Source: Planctomycetota bacterium
GTDB lineage: Bacteria > Planctomycetota > UBA1135
Direction: 5' to 3'
Length of the DNA stretch: 63,994 nucleotides
Assembly: GCA_003696625.1 (NCBI GenBank)
Contig: RFGR01000061.1
Span: forward strand, 1 to 63,994
In this document: positions 41,174-50,201 of the stretch, one piece after another
Numbering within the stretch: the stretch's first letter is position 1
Layout: the number at the start of each line of letters is the position of its first letter
Position numbers and translations under genes: made by a program
The notes under the pieces: model-generated
Told to the model about the DNA's origin: nothing
The model's database searches: none
The model's input: only the letters and a program-made list of their open reading frames with translations

Positions 41174-41944
41174 ATGCGCACCGCCGCCAGCCTCCTGTTC
41201 GCCTGCGCCTTCCTGCTTCCGGCCGCCGCCCCGGCCCAACAGCGGCCGGACTGGCTCGACCGGCTCGGCCGGGTCGAGGAACCGCGGACCGGCATCCCGT
41301 TCGCCGAGTACCGGCGCTTCCCCGGCGGGGAAGAGGAGCAGCTCCTGATCGGCACCGGCCTCTACACCAAGACCTTCCTCCGGATCAAAATCTACGCCTT
41401 CGGCTTCTATGTCGAGCCCGAGGGCGCGGCCGCCTCCCTGGGCCGTTGGCAGGGGCTGCCGGCCCGGCAGGTCGCTCGGGATCCCGAATTCTACCGCGCC
41501 CTCTGGGCCGGCGACTTCGCCAAGAGCGTGCGCTGGATCCTGTGCCGGGACGTTGACGGAGACGACGTCGCCGAGGCCTTCGACGACGTCCTCGGACCCC
41601 GCCTCGAACGGCTGGGGCGGCGGGCCGAGCCGGCGGCCCGGGCCGAGGCCGACCGAGCCCTGGCCGAGTTCCGCTCCTACTTCGAAACCGAACTCGAGAA
41701 GGGGATGGAACTCGTCTTCGCCTGGTACCCGGGCGGCCGGCTGGTCACGGTCCTGGGCGGCCGCGTGGCCGGCACCTTGCAATCCGAACTCCTGTGCCGG
41801 GCTCTCTTCGCCTGCTATCTGGACAATGATCCGCTCGACGAGGACGCCAAAGAGGGCTTCGCCTCCTGCGTCGACCGGATCCGCCTGGCCGCCGATACCG
41901 AGGCGGCCCGCCCTGCCCCGGACCGGGGCTCGGCAGTGGGTTAA
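41174..41944 (+). CDS. Secreted chalcone-isomerase-like domain protein, copy 1
   Basis: The 256-residue protein has a signal peptide (MRTAASLLFACAFLLPAAAP). The chalcone-isomerase-like domain shows the GTGLYTKTFLRIKIYAFGFY strand-helix start, the FYRALWAGDFAKSVRWILCR segment, LEKGMELVFAWYPGGRL and CRALFACYLDNDPLDEDAKE near the end. In bacteria this fold has no proven isomerase role; members may bind fatty acids or hydrophobic compounds. A clear Shine-Dalgarno (GGAGGGGAG) precedes the ATG. It is followed by a paralogue. Confidence 0.85.
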   Translation: MRTAASLLFACAFLLPAAAPAQQRPDWLDRLGRVEEPRTGIPFAEYRRFPGGEEEQLLIGTGLYTKTFLRIKIYAFGFYVEPEGAAASLGRWQGLPARQVARDPEFYRALWAGDFAKSVRWILCRDVDGDDVAEAFDDVLGPRLERLGRRAEPAARAEADRALAEFRSYFETELEKGMELVFAWYPGGRLVTVLGGRVAGTLQSELLCRALFACYLDNDPLDEDAKEGFASCVDRIRLAADTEAARPAPDRGSAVG

Positions 41945-41990
41945 TCCCCCTTTTCGGGCGCCCTGCGGCGCCGTCTCCATCCCCGTTGCA

Positions 41991-42018
41991 GCGGCTCCGG
42001 GCTCCGGCTCGGAGCCGC
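41991..42018 (+). terminator. Hairpin between the two chalcone-isomerase-like genes
   Basis: A 9-bp perfect stem (GCGGCTCCG / CGGAGCCGC) with a 10-base loop and no T-run. It may attenuate readthrough from copy 1 to copy 2. Confidence 0.4.
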
Positions 42019-42045
42019 ATCTCCTTCCTCGGACGGCCGGGAGCG

Positions 42046-42051
42046 TATCCT
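42046..42051 (+). promoter_or_regulatory. TATCCT -10-like hexamer for chalcone-isomerase-like copy 2
   Basis: TATCCT lies 17 bases before the ATG at 42069, leaving room for the GCGGAGGAAG Shine-Dalgarno sequence that sits between them. This is a leadered contrast to the leaderless-type starts. Confidence 0.45.
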
Positions 42052-42068
42052 CGGGGCGGAGGAAGACG

Positions 42069-42836
42069 ATGAGACGACCCCTGTTCCCGCTTCTGGCCGC
42101 CGCCCTGCTCGCCGTGCCCGCCCTCGCTCAGGATCCGTCCCAACCGGTCCCGACCGTCGAGGAGCCCCGCAGCGAGGTCGAGTTCCCGCGCTGGATGGAC
42201 TTCCCGGGCGGCAAGCAGCCGCTCCATCTCCTCGCCGTCGGGCTCCGCACCAAGACCATCTTCGCGGTCAAGGTCTACGCCTTCGGTCTCTACCTCGACG
42301 CCCGGGCGGCGGCGGCGGCGTTGCGCGACTACCGCGGCCTCCGGCCCAAGGACCGGCGCAAGAGCCGCGCCTTCTACCGCGCCCTCCTGAACGGCGATTT
42401 CAGCAAGGGCCTGCGCTGGGTGATGACCCGCGACGTCGACGGCGAAGACATCGCCGAGGCCTTCGCCGAATCCCTCGAGCCCCGACTGGAGAAACTGGCG
42501 CGGTCCGCCAAGCCGGAGGTGGTCGCGGCCGACCGGGCCGCCCTGGCCCGCTTCAAGACCTTCTTCAGCGACGAACTCGAGGAGGGGACCGAGCTGGTCT
42601 TCGCCTGGCATCCCGGCGGCCGGCTGGTGACCAGGATCGGCGGCAAGGTGATGGGCGAGGTGAAGTCCCACAACCTGGCCCTGGCCCTGTTCGACGTCTA
42701 CCTCGGCTCCGATCCGATCTCCGAGGACGCCAAGGAGGCTTTCGCCGACGCCCTGCCCGGGTTCCTGGACCTGGCCGCCGGGCTGCCGCCGCTTCCGGCC
42801 GCGGAGGAAGCGGCGGACGCCGGCGCCGACGGTTAG
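42069..42836 (+). CDS. Secreted chalcone-isomerase-like domain protein, copy 2
   Basis: The 255-residue paralogue of the preceding gene has a signal peptide (MRRPLFPLLAAALLAVPALA). It aligns with copy 1 throughout: VGLRTKTIFAVKVYAFGLYL, FYRALLNGDFSKGLRWVMTR, DVDGEDIAEAFAESLEPRLE, EEGTELVFAWHPGGRLVTRI and LGSDPISEDAKEAFADALPG. The two differ mainly at the N-terminal linker and C-terminal tail. They look like an old tandem duplication with separate regulation. Its TAG stop is embedded in the TAGAAT before nqrM. Confidence 0.85.
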   Translation: MRRPLFPLLAAALLAVPALAQDPSQPVPTVEEPRSEVEFPRWMDFPGGKQPLHLLAVGLRTKTIFAVKVYAFGLYLDARAAAAALRDYRGLRPKDRRKSRAFYRALLNGDFSKGLRWVMTRDVDGEDIAEAFAESLEPRLEKLARSAKPEVVAADRAALARFKTFFSDELEEGTELVFAWHPGGRLVTRIGGKVMGEVKSHNLALALFDVYLGSDPISEDAKEAFADALPGFLDLAAGLPPLPAAEEAADAGADG

Positions 42837-42839
42837 AAT
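42834..42839 (+). promoter_or_regulatory. TAGAAT hexamer fused to a stop codon, leaderless spacing to nqrM
   Basis: The TAG is the stop of the preceding gene; the hexamer ends 9 bases before the GTG at 42849. Confidence 0.55.
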
Positions 42840-42848
42840 GCCGCCTCG

Positions 42849-43139
42849 GTGATCGTCTTCCTCCTCAGCTTCCTGGCCTTCGTCCTCGCGGTCGCCCTGA
42901 TGGCGGTCGGGGTGGTCGTGGCCGGCAAGCGGCTGCACGGTTCTTGCGGCGGCGTCGTCGGGCCGGACGGCGAGGAGATCGGTGACTGCCTCTGCGCCCG
43001 CAAGCAGGTCGGGATCTGCGCCTCCGCGGAGGGCAACGAGCTGGTGCAGCTGGCCGAGCTGGGCTACCCCCAGCGCAAGGACCACTTCGGCGTCCTCGCC
43101 CGCCGGCAGCCGCCCGGCCCGCCGCCGCTCTCGGTTTGA
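42849..43139 (+). CDS. nqrM: Na+-NQR maturation factor NqrM (DUF539)
   Basis: The 96-residue protein has one N-terminal membrane span (VIVFLLSFLAFVLAVALMAV) and then HGSCGGVVGPDGEEIGDCLC with a further Cys in VGICAS. The GSCGG motif plus the Cys set after a single span is the NqrM pattern. NqrM delivers iron to the Fe site coordinated by NqrD and NqrE. It faces the nqr operon tail to tail, with only 6 bases between its stop and that of apbE. The GTG start has no Shine-Dalgarno but has the leaderless-type hexamer. Confidence 0.85.
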   Translation: MIVFLLSFLAFVLAVALMAVGVVVAGKRLHGSCGGVVGPDGEEIGDCLCARKQVGICASAEGNELVQLAELGYPQRKDHFGVLARRQPPGPPPLSV

Positions 43140-43145
43140 GCCGGC

Positions 43146-44186
43146 TCAGCCGCCGGTCGGCGGGGCGGCGAGGAAGGCGCGGAAGCCGTCGCTCATCCGC
43201 TCGCTCAGGCTGCCGTCCTCGTTGCGGCTGACGAGCAGGACCTCGACCCCGTCCAGGCCGGCTGCGAATTCCCAGCCTTTCTCCGGGCCGAGGACGCTGA
43301 TCGCGGTCGCCAGCCCGTCGGCGTGCATGCAGTCGGCCGCGATCACACTGACCGAGGCCAGGGCGTGCTCGACCGGCCGACCGGTGCGCGGGTCGATGGT
43401 ATGCGAGAAGCGGCGGCCGTCGAAGTCGCGGAAGTTGCGGTAGTCGCCGCTGGTCGCCAGGGCCAGGCCGCTGAGTTCGACCACCTGCTCGATCCGCCGC
43501 CCCGGCGGCGCCATCGGCTCGGGCCGGTCGATGCCGATCCGCCAGGGGCCGCCCTGGACGTTGCTGCCCGAGCAGCGGACCTCGCCGCCGACCTCGACCA
43601 GCCAGTCCCGGCAGCCAAGCTCGAGCAGCCGGGCGGCGACCGCGTCGACCCCGTAGCCCTTGGCGATGGCACTCAGGTCGATCTGCAGATCGGGATCGCT
43701 CTTGGCCAAAGTGCCGGCGGCCCGGTCGAGGGTCAGCCGCTGCCAGCCGGTCCGGGCCAAGGCGCGCTCGATCTCGGCTTCCGCCGGCACGCCGGCGCGC
43801 GTTCCGGAAGGGCCGAAGCCCCAGAGATCGACCAGCGGCAGCACGGTCGGATCGAAGGCGCCGTCGCTCTTCTCGGCCAGATCGAGGGCCGCCGCCACCA
43901 CGTGCAGGAGTTCCCGCGGCAGCTTCTGGGGGCCGGTCTGGCGGTTGCGGTTGAACCGGGCCAGGGCCGAATCCGCCCGCCAGGTCGACATCGCGGCGTC
44001 GACCCGGTCGAGGACGGCGGTGATCTCGCGGTCGAGATCGGCGGCCGCGGCCGGCGGCGAAACCAGGCTGACCTGCCAGGTGGTGCCCATGGTCCGGCCG
44101 CTGAGGAGGACCAGCTCCCTCGCCTCCCGGCCGTCGCCGCAGGCGGCGGCCAGGAGGCAGGCGGCGGCCAGCGCCGGGCGGCTCAG
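43146..44186 (-). CDS. apbE: FAD:protein FMN transferase (ApbE), lipoprotein
   Basis: ApbE covalently attaches FMN to the Thr of SGAT motifs in NqrB and NqrC, both encoded in this operon. The protein shows [85 protein letters not shown] and [17 protein letters not shown]. No ATG, GTG or TTG fits the N-terminus. The best start is a CTG at 44186 that overlaps the nqrF stop as CTGA and opens the signal peptide [15 protein letters not shown] with its lipobox. Without it the reading frame would extend well into nqrF. Confidence 0.88.
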   Translation of the reverse strand: MSRPALAAACLLAAACGDGREARELVLLSGRTMGTTWQVSLVSPPAAAADLDREITAVLDRVDAAMSTWRADSALARFNRNRQTGPQKLPRELLHVVAAALDLAEKSDGAFDPTVLPLVDLWGFGPSGTRAGVPAEAEIERALARTGWQRLTLDRAAGTLAKSDPDLQIDLSAIAKGYGVDAVAARLLELGCRDWLVEVGGEVRCSGSNVQGGPWRIGIDRPEPMAPPGRRIEQVVELSGLALATSGDYRNFRDFDGRRFSHTIDPRTGRPVEHALASVSVIAADCMHADGLATAISVLGPEKGWEFAAGLDGVEVLLVSRNEDGSLSERMSDGFRAFLAAPPTGG

Positions 44187-45418
44187 CCGCCGAAGTCGTC
44201 GAGGAAGATGTTTTCCCGGTCGACTCCCAGGTCGTCCAGCATCTTCAGCACCGCCGCGTTCATCATCGGCGGGCCGCACATGTAGTACTCGCATTCCTCG
44301 GGTTCCGGGTGCTTCGACAGGTACTCGTCGTACAGGACCTGGTGGATGAACCCGGTCAGTCCGGTCCACTCATCCTCCGGTAACGGCTCGGAGAGGGCCA
44401 GATGCCACTCGAAATTCGGGAATTCTTCCTGGATGGCGTTGAAGTCTTCGATGTAGAAGGCCTCGCGCAGCGAGCGGGCGCCGTACCAGAAGCTGACCTT
44501 GACGTCGGTCTTCTCGGTGCGGAAGAGGTGCATCAGGTGCGAGCGCATCGGAGCCATGCCGGCGCCGCCGCCGATGAAGATCTTCTCCTTCTTGGTGTCG
44601 CGGAGGAAGAACTCGCCGTAGGGGCCGGAGATGACCGCCTTGTCACCCGGTTTGAGGCTGAAGATGTAGCTCGAGCCCTTGCCCGGCGGAATGCCCTCGG
44701 GGCCGCGCGGCGGCGGCGTCGCGATGCGGACGTTGAGCATCAGGACGTTGCCCTCGGCCGGGTAGCTGGCCATCGAGTAGGCCCGCACCACCGGCTCGTC
44801 GGTGACCGACCGGTAGCGCCAGATGTCGTACTTGTCCCAGTCCGGCCGGTACTCCTCGTCGATGTCGAAGTCCTTGAAGCTGACGTCGTGCGGCGGGATC
44901 TCGATCTGAATGTAGCCGCCGGAGCGGTATTCGATCGTCTCCCCGGGCGGCAGTTGCAGCCGCAGCTCCTTGATGAAGGTGGCGACGTTCCGGTTGGAGA
45001 GGACCTCGCACTCCCACTTCTTGACCGAGAAGACCTCGTCCGGGACCTGGATGCGCATGTCCCGCTTGACCTTGACCTGGCAAGCCAGGCGCCAGTGCTC
45101 CCGGGCCATACCGCGGGTGATGTGCCCTTCCTCGGTCGGCAGCAGGTCGCCGCCGCCTTCCAGCACCTTGACCTTGCACTGGGCGCAGGTGCCGCCGCCG
45201 CCGCAGGCGGAGGGGACGAACAGCTTCTGGTCGGCCAGGGTCGCCAGTAGGGTGCCGCCGGCCGGCGCGACCAAGGGCTTCTCTTCGTCGTTGTTGACGA
45301 CGATCCGGACGTTGCCGCTCTGCACCAGCTTGCTCTTGGCCCAGATCAGGATCAGGACCATGGCCAGGACCACGAAGCAGAACATGGCGACGCCGAGAGC
45401 GATGGTGGTGTAGTCCAT
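44183..45418 (-). CDS. nqrF: Na+-NQR subunit F (NADH and 2Fe-2S/FAD subunit)
   Basis: NqrF accepts hydride from NADH and passes electrons via FAD and a 2Fe-2S cluster. The 411 residues start with one membrane helix ([20 protein letters not shown]). The ferredoxin domain has [16 protein letters not shown] with a distal Cys in WRLACQVKV; the FAD site is [10 protein letters not shown]; the NADH site includes [20 protein letters not shown] and [17 protein letters not shown]. It is the last core nqr gene, followed by apbE. Confidence 0.97.
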   Translation of the reverse strand: MDYTTIALGVAMFCFVVLAMVLILIWAKSKLVQSGNVRIVVNNDEEKPLVAPAGGTLLATLADQKLFVPSACGGGGTCAQCKVKVLEGGGDLLPTEEGHITRGMAREHWRLACQVKVKRDMRIQVPDEVFSVKKWECEVLSNRNVATFIKELRLQLPPGETIEYRSGGYIQIEIPPHDVSFKDFDIDEEYRPDWDKYDIWRYRSVTDEPVVRAYSMASYPAEGNVLMLNVRIATPPPRGPEGIPPGKGSSYIFSLKPGDKAVISGPYGEFFLRDTKKEKIFIGGGAGMAPMRSHLMHLFRTEKTDVKVSFWYGARSLREAFYIEDFNAIQEEFPNFEWHLALSEPLPEDEWTGLTGFIHQVLYDEYLSKHPEPEECEYYMCGPPMMNAAVLKMLDDLGVDRENIFLDDFGG

Positions 45419-45431
45419 GCCGGATCCCTCC

Positions 45432-46043
45432 CTAGAGCTTGATGCCGCCGAAGAGCATGAACCCCATCGCCATCAGGCCGGCGGTGAGGAAGGTGATGCC
45501 GAGGCCGCGCAGCCCGTGCGGCACGTTCGAGTACTTCATCTTCTCTCGTACCGCGGCCAGGGCGAGGATCGCCAGCCACCAACCGAGGCCGGAGCCGAGG
45601 CCGAAGACCACGCTCTGGGCGAAGTCGTACTCGCGCTGGACCATGAACAGCGAGCCGCCGAGGATGGCGCAGTTGACCGCGATCAAGGGCAGGAACACGC
45701 CCAGGGTGGTGTAGAGCTTGGGCGCGAACCGGTCGATCGTCATCTCGACGATCTGGACCATGGCGGCGATGGTGGCGATGAAAGCGATGAAGCTCAGGAA
45801 GCTCAGGTCGACGCCGGCCAGGCTCGGGCTGATCCAGCTCAGGGCGCCTTCCTTGAGCAGCCAGGTGTAGATCAGGTTGTTGAGCGGCACCGTCACCGTC
45901 TGGACGAAGGTCACCGCCATGCCCAGACCCATCGCCGTCTCGACCTTCTTCGACACGGCCAGGAACGAGCACATGCCCAGGAAGAAGGCCAGGGCCATGT
46001 TCTCGACGAAGACCGACTTGACGAACAGGTTGAGGAGTTCCAT
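45432..46043 (-). CDS. nqrE: Na+-NQR subunit E
   Basis: The 203-residue, six-helix membrane subunit pairs with NqrD, and together they hold the intramembrane iron site that NqrM loads. The Cys-bearing helices read [20 protein letters not shown] and [18 protein letters not shown], with the typical inverted topology relative to NqrD. A GGAGGG lies between its stop and nqrF. Confidence 0.97.
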   Translation of the reverse strand: MELLNLFVKSVFVENMALAFFLGMCSFLAVSKKVETAMGLGMAVTFVQTVTVPLNNLIYTWLLKEGALSWISPSLAGVDLSFLSFIAFIATIAAMVQIVEMTIDRFAPKLYTTLGVFLPLIAVNCAILGGSLFMVQREYDFAQSVVFGLGSGLGWWLAILALAAVREKMKYSNVPHGLRGLGITFLTAGLMAMGFMLFGGIKL

Positions 46044-46046
46044 GCC

Positions 46047-46670
46047 CTACTCCTTCTCCTGCATGCTGGGGGAGATCGTGCGCTGGATCCAGATGATCAG
46101 GCCGATCAGGAAGAAGGCCCCCGGCGACAGCACCAGCAGGCCGTTCGGCTGGTACCAGCCGCCGTTGTTGACCGTTTCGAAGACGGTGTGGCCGAGGATC
46201 TTGCCCGAGCCGAACAGCTCCCGGCAGAAGCCGACGACCAGCAACAGCAGCGAGTAGCCGAGAGCGTTGCCGAGGCCGTCCAGCGCCGACTTGCCGACCG
46301 GGTTGGCCATGGCGAAGGCCTCGGCCCGGCCCATGACGATGCAGTTGGTGATGATCAGGCCGACGAAGACCGAGAGCTGCTTGCTGACGTCGTAGACGAA
46401 GGCCTTGAGGACCTGGTCGGCGACGATCACCAGCGAGGCGATCACCGCCAACTGGACGATGATCCGGACGCTGCCGGGGATCAGGTTGCGCAGTGCGGAG
46501 ATGACGGTATTGGAGCCGACCAGGACGAAGGTCAGCGCCGCCGACATGACCACCGCCGTCTCGAGCTTGGTCGTCACGGCCAGGGCCGAGCAGATGCCGA
46601 GCACCTGCAGCGTGACCGGGTTGTTGATGTGGAGCGGATCGACCAGGACCTTGCGCGTCTTCTTGTCCAT
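46047..46670 (-). CDS. nqrD: Na+-NQR subunit D
   Basis: The 207-residue membrane subunit starts [20 protein letters not shown], a family hallmark. The conserved Cys helices are [20 protein letters not shown] and [20 protein letters not shown]. Only 3 bases separate its stop from nqrE. Confidence 0.97.
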   Translation of the reverse strand: MDKKTRKVLVDPLHINNPVTLQVLGICSALAVTTKLETAVVMSAALTFVLVGSNTVISALRNLIPGSVRIIVQLAVIASLVIVADQVLKAFVYDVSKQLSVFVGLIITNCIVMGRAEAFAMANPVGKSALDGLGNALGYSLLLLVVGFCRELFGSGKILGHTVFETVNNGGWYQPNGLLVLSPGAFFLIGLIIWIQRTISPSMQEKE

Positions 46671-46673
46671 GGT

Positions 46674-47456
46674 TCAGGCCCTCCCGGTGTTGGCGCGGAG
46701 GAAGGCGCCGTAGCCGGCCTCGCCCAGCCACAGGCGCACGAAGTTGTTGACGGAGCGGCTGGTGATCGTTGCCCCGGAGATGCCGTCAACCTGGAAGTCG
46801 GGGTCGGCGGCCTTGCCGGCCTTGGTCACTTCGATCCGGAGGGCGCCGGCGTCGTCGAAGATGCGCTTGCCGCGCCACTGGGCCTTCCAGCGCGGATTGT
46901 CGACCTCGCCGCCGAGCCCCGGGGTCTCGCCGTGTTCGTAGAACGTGATGCCGCGGATCCGCTGCAGGTTCTCCTCGAGGGCCAGGAAGCCCTTCAAGGT
47001 CGACCACAGGCCGTTGCCCCAGATCGGCAGCACCCAGCCTTCCTTGCCGGGGACGGTGACGTGGAAGACCAGGAGCCGATCGGGCAGGAAGCCGACCCGG
47101 GAAGGGTCTTCGAGGCCGTCGACGGCCGAGGTCGGAGTGCCCTTGCCGGGGGTCTTGGCGTCGGCCATCAGGGCGGCGACGTCGTAGCCGGCCGGGGCCG
47201 GGCCGACCCGCTCGCCGGTCCGCCGGTCGTAGAGATCGGCCGAGATCGATTCGAACATCTTCGCCACCTCGGCCGGCGAGGGGTGCTGACCTTCCTCGAT
47301 CAGGCCGGCGACGGCCAGGATGTTGGTCTGTAGGTCGAGGCGCTTGTTGGCGTCCTGCCGCTCCCCGAGGCCGACCGCAAACAACGACACGACCAGCGAG
47401 CAGACCAGGCAGACCACCAGCGCGAAGCCGACGATGTACTTGTTACTGAACTCCAA
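46674..47456 (-). CDS. nqrC: Na+-NQR subunit C (covalent FMN)
   Basis: The 260-residue protein has one N-terminal helix (YIVGFALVVCLVCSLVVSLF) and a periplasmic FMN domain. The FMN attachment site reads DGISGATITSRSV, with the SGAT Thr flavinylated by ApbE. FYEHGETPGLGGEVDNPRW is also typical. It starts at a TTG inside the last codons of nqrB. Confidence 0.97.
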   Translation of the reverse strand: MEFSNKYIVGFALVVCLVCSLVVSLFAVGLGERQDANKRLDLQTNILAVAGLIEEGQHPSPAEVAKMFESISADLYDRRTGERVGPAPAGYDVAALMADAKTPGKGTPTSAVDGLEDPSRVGFLPDRLLVFHVTVPGKEGWVLPIWGNGLWSTLKGFLALEENLQRIRGITFYEHGETPGLGGEVDNPRWKAQWRGKRIFDDAGALRIEVTKAGKAADPDFQVDGISGATITSRSVNNFVRLWLGEAGYGAFLRANTGRA

Positions 47457-48603
47457 GGCGCTGCTCCCGACGCTTGACGTTGGCCTTGACCACGTAGTAG
47501 TCGATGACCGGTGCGAAGATGTTCATGAACAGGATGGCGAGCATCATGCCCTCGGGATAGGCCGGATTGACCACCCGGACGAGGACGGTGAGGACGCCGA
47601 TCAGAACGCCGTAGATCCAGCGGCCGGTGTCGGTCTGGGCGGCCGAGACCGGGTCGGTGGCCATGAAGACGGTGCCGAAGGCGAAGCCGCCGACGACCAG
47701 GTGCCAGTACCAGGGCAGGGCCAGGTAGTGCTCCGGCGACGGCGCCAGCAGGTTGAAGAGCGAGGCCGTGCCGGCCATGCCGAGCAGACAGCCGAGCATC
47801 ACCCGCCAGGAGGCGATGCGGGTGAAGAGCAGGATGGCGGCGCCGATCAGACAGCAGAGGGTGCTGGTCTCGCCGAAGGAACCGGGCATCAGGCCGAGGA
47901 AGGCGTCGCTCCAGCTCATGCCGGCGGTGGCGGCGGCGCCGTCGGCGTAGAAGTGGGCCAGCGGTGTGGCGCCGGAGAAGCCGTCGAGCCAGTGCTCGCG
48001 GCCGGCGACCCAGACCAGGTCGCCGGAGATCTGGGCCGGATAGGCGAAGAACAGGAAGACCCGGGTGGTCAGGGCCGGGTTGAGCACGTTCATGCCGGTG
48101 CCGCCGAAGACCTCCTTGCCGATGACGACTCCGAAGGCGGTGCCCAGGGCGAGCTGCCAGAGCGGGATGGTCGGCGGCACGATGAGCGGGATGAGCAGGC
48201 CCGTGACCAGGAAGCCCTCGTTGATCTCGTGCTTGCGGACCGCGGCGAAGACCGTCTCGATTCCGCCGCCGACCGCCATCACCACCAGGTAGCGGGGCAG
48301 GAACATCAGCAGGCCGGCCAGGAAGGCCTCGGCCGCGCCCGGATCCTGCCCGGCGGCGAGGCCGGCCTGGCGGCCGGCGTTCCACATCCCGAACAGGGCG
48401 CAGGGGAGAAGCGCCCAGACGACGGTCATCATCGTCCGCTTGAGGTCGATGCCGTCGCGGATGTGCGGACCCTCGCTGGTCCGGCGGCCCGGGGTGTAGA
48501 GGAAGCTGTCGGCCGCCTCGTAGAGCGGATAGAGCTTGTGCAGGCGACCGCCCTCCTCGAACAGGGGCGCGATCTTGTCGAGCTGTCGGCGCAGGAAGGA
48601 CAC
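47443..48603 (-). CDS. nqrB: Na+-NQR subunit B (membrane subunit with FMN and riboflavin)
   Basis: The 386-residue, about ten-helix subunit carries the second covalent FMN at DGFSGATPLAHFY. The GPHIRDGIDLKRTMMTVVWA and GKEVFGGTGMNVLNPALTTR segments are strongly conserved in NqrB. It is central to sodium translocation. The C-terminal codons overlap nqrC by 14 bases. Confidence 0.97.
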   Translation of the reverse strand: MSFLRRQLDKIAPLFEEGGRLHKLYPLYEAADSFLYTPGRRTSEGPHIRDGIDLKRTMMTVVWALLPCALFGMWNAGRQAGLAAGQDPGAAEAFLAGLLMFLPRYLVVMAVGGGIETVFAAVRKHEINEGFLVTGLLIPLIVPPTIPLWQLALGTAFGVVIGKEVFGGTGMNVLNPALTTRVFLFFAYPAQISGDLVWVAGREHWLDGFSGATPLAHFYADGAAATAGMSWSDAFLGLMPGSFGETSTLCCLIGAAILLFTRIASWRVMLGCLLGMAGTASLFNLLAPSPEHYLALPWYWHLVVGGFAFGTVFMATDPVSAAQTDTGRWIYGVLIGVLTVLVRVVNPAYPEGMMLAILFMNIFAPVIDYYVVKANVKRREQRLGVQ

Positions 48604-48607
48604 GGGA

Positions 48608-49966
48608 TCAGCCCTCCTTCTCGATCCGGTCGAGCATCTCCCGCAGCAGGCGGGTGACGGGGGTCTTCGAGGGGCAGACGTATTCGCAGAGGGCGACGTC
48701 CTCCTCGGCGAGTTCGAGGACGCCGAGCTTCTCGGCTCCCTCGAGGTCGTGGCTGGCCAGAGCCTTGATCAATTGCGTGGCCATGATGTCCATCGGCATC
48801 ACCCGCTCGTAGGAGCCGATCGGGACGATGGCCCGGTCGCTGCCGTTGCGGTCGGTGTCGAAGCGGAGCCGCCGGCGGACGAACTTGGCCAGGGCGGCGT
48901 TGGTGAAGGTGTGGCGGCGGCCGATCGGCTTCAGCCAGCCGAGGAACTCGCGCGCCGGGGCGTCGTCGAGGATCGTGACCTGGTTGTCGTAGCGGCCGAG
49001 GAAGCCGTAGGGACCGCCGGGCTGGGCGTTGCCGCCCGCGAGCGGGCAGCCGGAGACCACCCGGGCCTGCTCGACCCCGATCCGACCCGCGCACAACTCC
49101 TCGGTGGCGGCGCCGCGGCGGGTCCGGAGCAGCGCCGGCTCGCGCGCCGCCGGCCCGACCACGGCGATCAGGCGCCGGCTCGGAATGCGGCCGGTGGTCA
49201 GGAATTCGCCGATGTCGGCCACGTCCTGGTAGCCGACGTGCCAGACCGCCCGGCCGGGGCCGACCGGGTCGAGGGCGTTGATGTGGACGCCGGCGTTGCC
49301 GGCCGGATGGGGGCCGCTGAAGGCGGTGTGCTCGACGCCGTCGACCAGGAAGTCGTGCCAGTCCTCGCCGGCGGCGGTGCAGAGTCGGACCCGGCCGGAG
49401 GTGAGGCGGCCGAGGGCGACCAACCCGGCCCGGAACGCCGCCTGCCGGCCCTCGAGCAGGGCGAGCGGCGGCGGCGCCAGCGGCCGGGTGTCCATCGCCG
49501 TGACGAAGATCGAGCGCGGATCCCCCTCCGAGGGCGCCACCTTGTCGAAGGGGCGCTGGCGCAGGCAGGGCCAGAGGCCCGAGCGCAGCAGGTGGCCGCG
49601 GATGGTGTCGGCGTCGGCCTGCACCGGGTCGGCCGGCTCGAACGGGACCTGCTCCTCCTCGCCGGAAGCCGGATCGAGGCGGACGACCACCGACTGAACC
49701 ATCCGCCGTCGGCCGCGGTTGATCGCCACCACCTCACCGGCGCCGGGCGAGGTGAAGAGAACGTGCTCGTCCCGTCGGTCGTGGAACAGGGGGTCGCCGA
49801 GGCGGACCCTTTGGCCGATGTGGACGTGGAGCTTGGTCTTGATCCCCAGCGCTTCCTGGGGTTTCAGGGCCACGTGGTGGATCGGCGGGCCGTCCTGGGC
49901 CACGGTGGACTCCAGGCCGCCGGGGATCGGCACGTCGAATCCCTTTCGGATCTTGACGACGGACAT
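48608..49966 (-). CDS. nqrA: Na+-NQR subunit A
   Basis: The first gene of the operon encodes the 452-residue soluble subunit that contacts ubiquinone and NqrB. It begins VVKIRKGFDVPIPGG, with VALKPQEALGIKTKLHVHIG, FTSPGAGEVVAINRGRRRMV and the C-terminal ALCEYVCPSKTPVTRLLREM. The Cys in CEYVCPSKT resembles the RnfC-like tail. A TACAAT at 50059-50064 is the likely -10, about 95 bases upstream. Confidence 0.96.
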   Translation of the reverse strand: MSVVKIRKGFDVPIPGGLESTVAQDGPPIHHVALKPQEALGIKTKLHVHIGQRVRLGDPLFHDRRDEHVLFTSPGAGEVVAINRGRRRMVQSVVVRLDPASGEEEQVPFEPADPVQADADTIRGHLLRSGLWPCLRQRPFDKVAPSEGDPRSIFVTAMDTRPLAPPPLALLEGRQAAFRAGLVALGRLTSGRVRLCTAAGEDWHDFLVDGVEHTAFSGPHPAGNAGVHINALDPVGPGRAVWHVGYQDVADIGEFLTTGRIPSRRLIAVVGPAAREPALLRTRRGAATEELCAGRIGVEQARVVSGCPLAGGNAQPGGPYGFLGRYDNQVTILDDAPAREFLGWLKPIGRRHTFTNAALAKFVRRRLRFDTDRNGSDRAIVPIGSYERVMPMDIMATQLIKALASHDLEGAEKLGVLELAEEDVALCEYVCPSKTPVTRLLREMLDRIEKEG

Positions 49967-50058
49967 CGGGCCAGCTCGGTTCGGATGGGGGGCCGCGGCC
50001 TCCGAGGACGGACCGCCCCCCTCGAGTTTCCGGGAGGGCGGACCGCGGTCAGGCCGGG

Positions 50059-50064
50059 ATTGTA
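50059..50064 (-). promoter_or_regulatory. Candidate -10 (TACAAT) of the nqr operon with a structured leader
   Basis: TACAAT on the minus strand has a TTATCC 18 bases upstream as a possible -35. Downstream, the leader passes through a palindrome (GACCGCGGTC, 50041-50050) and a hairpin (CCGCCC at 50013-50018 with GGGCGG at 50036-50041, extended by three inner pairs), which could influence nqr expression. Confidence 0.5.
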
Positions 50065-50149
50065 GGGATTCCGGACGCTGGGGGATAAGGCAGGGATCCG
50101 AGAATGCCAGTCCCGTCACGGCCGGTGCGGATGGATTCCCCGCCGGGGC

Positions 50150-50155
50150 TATCCT
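50150..50155 (+). promoter_or_regulatory. Candidate -10 (TATCCT) of the DegP-like gene
   Basis: TATCCT lies 46 bases before the ATG at 50202; no good -35 is visible. Confidence 0.4.
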
Positions 50156-50201
50156 CTGCCCGTAGCCGGTCGGGGCGGCAGCCCCGCCCGCGCCCCTGCC
50201 C

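Noticed and set aside
40505..41980. 491-residue reading of the DUF1080 frame
   Set aside because: The upstream part overlaps the chalcone-isomerase-like gene; the signal peptide at 41098 and the TATCCT upstream mark the true start.
42981..43445. Alternative plus-strand frame running over the nqrM/apbE junction
   Set aside because: Ser/Arg-rich shadow; nqrM in another frame has clear family motifs.
45417..47333. 638-residue plus-strand frame opposite nqrC-F
   Set aside because: Asp/Gln/His-rich complement of the nqr genes, no plausible protein features.
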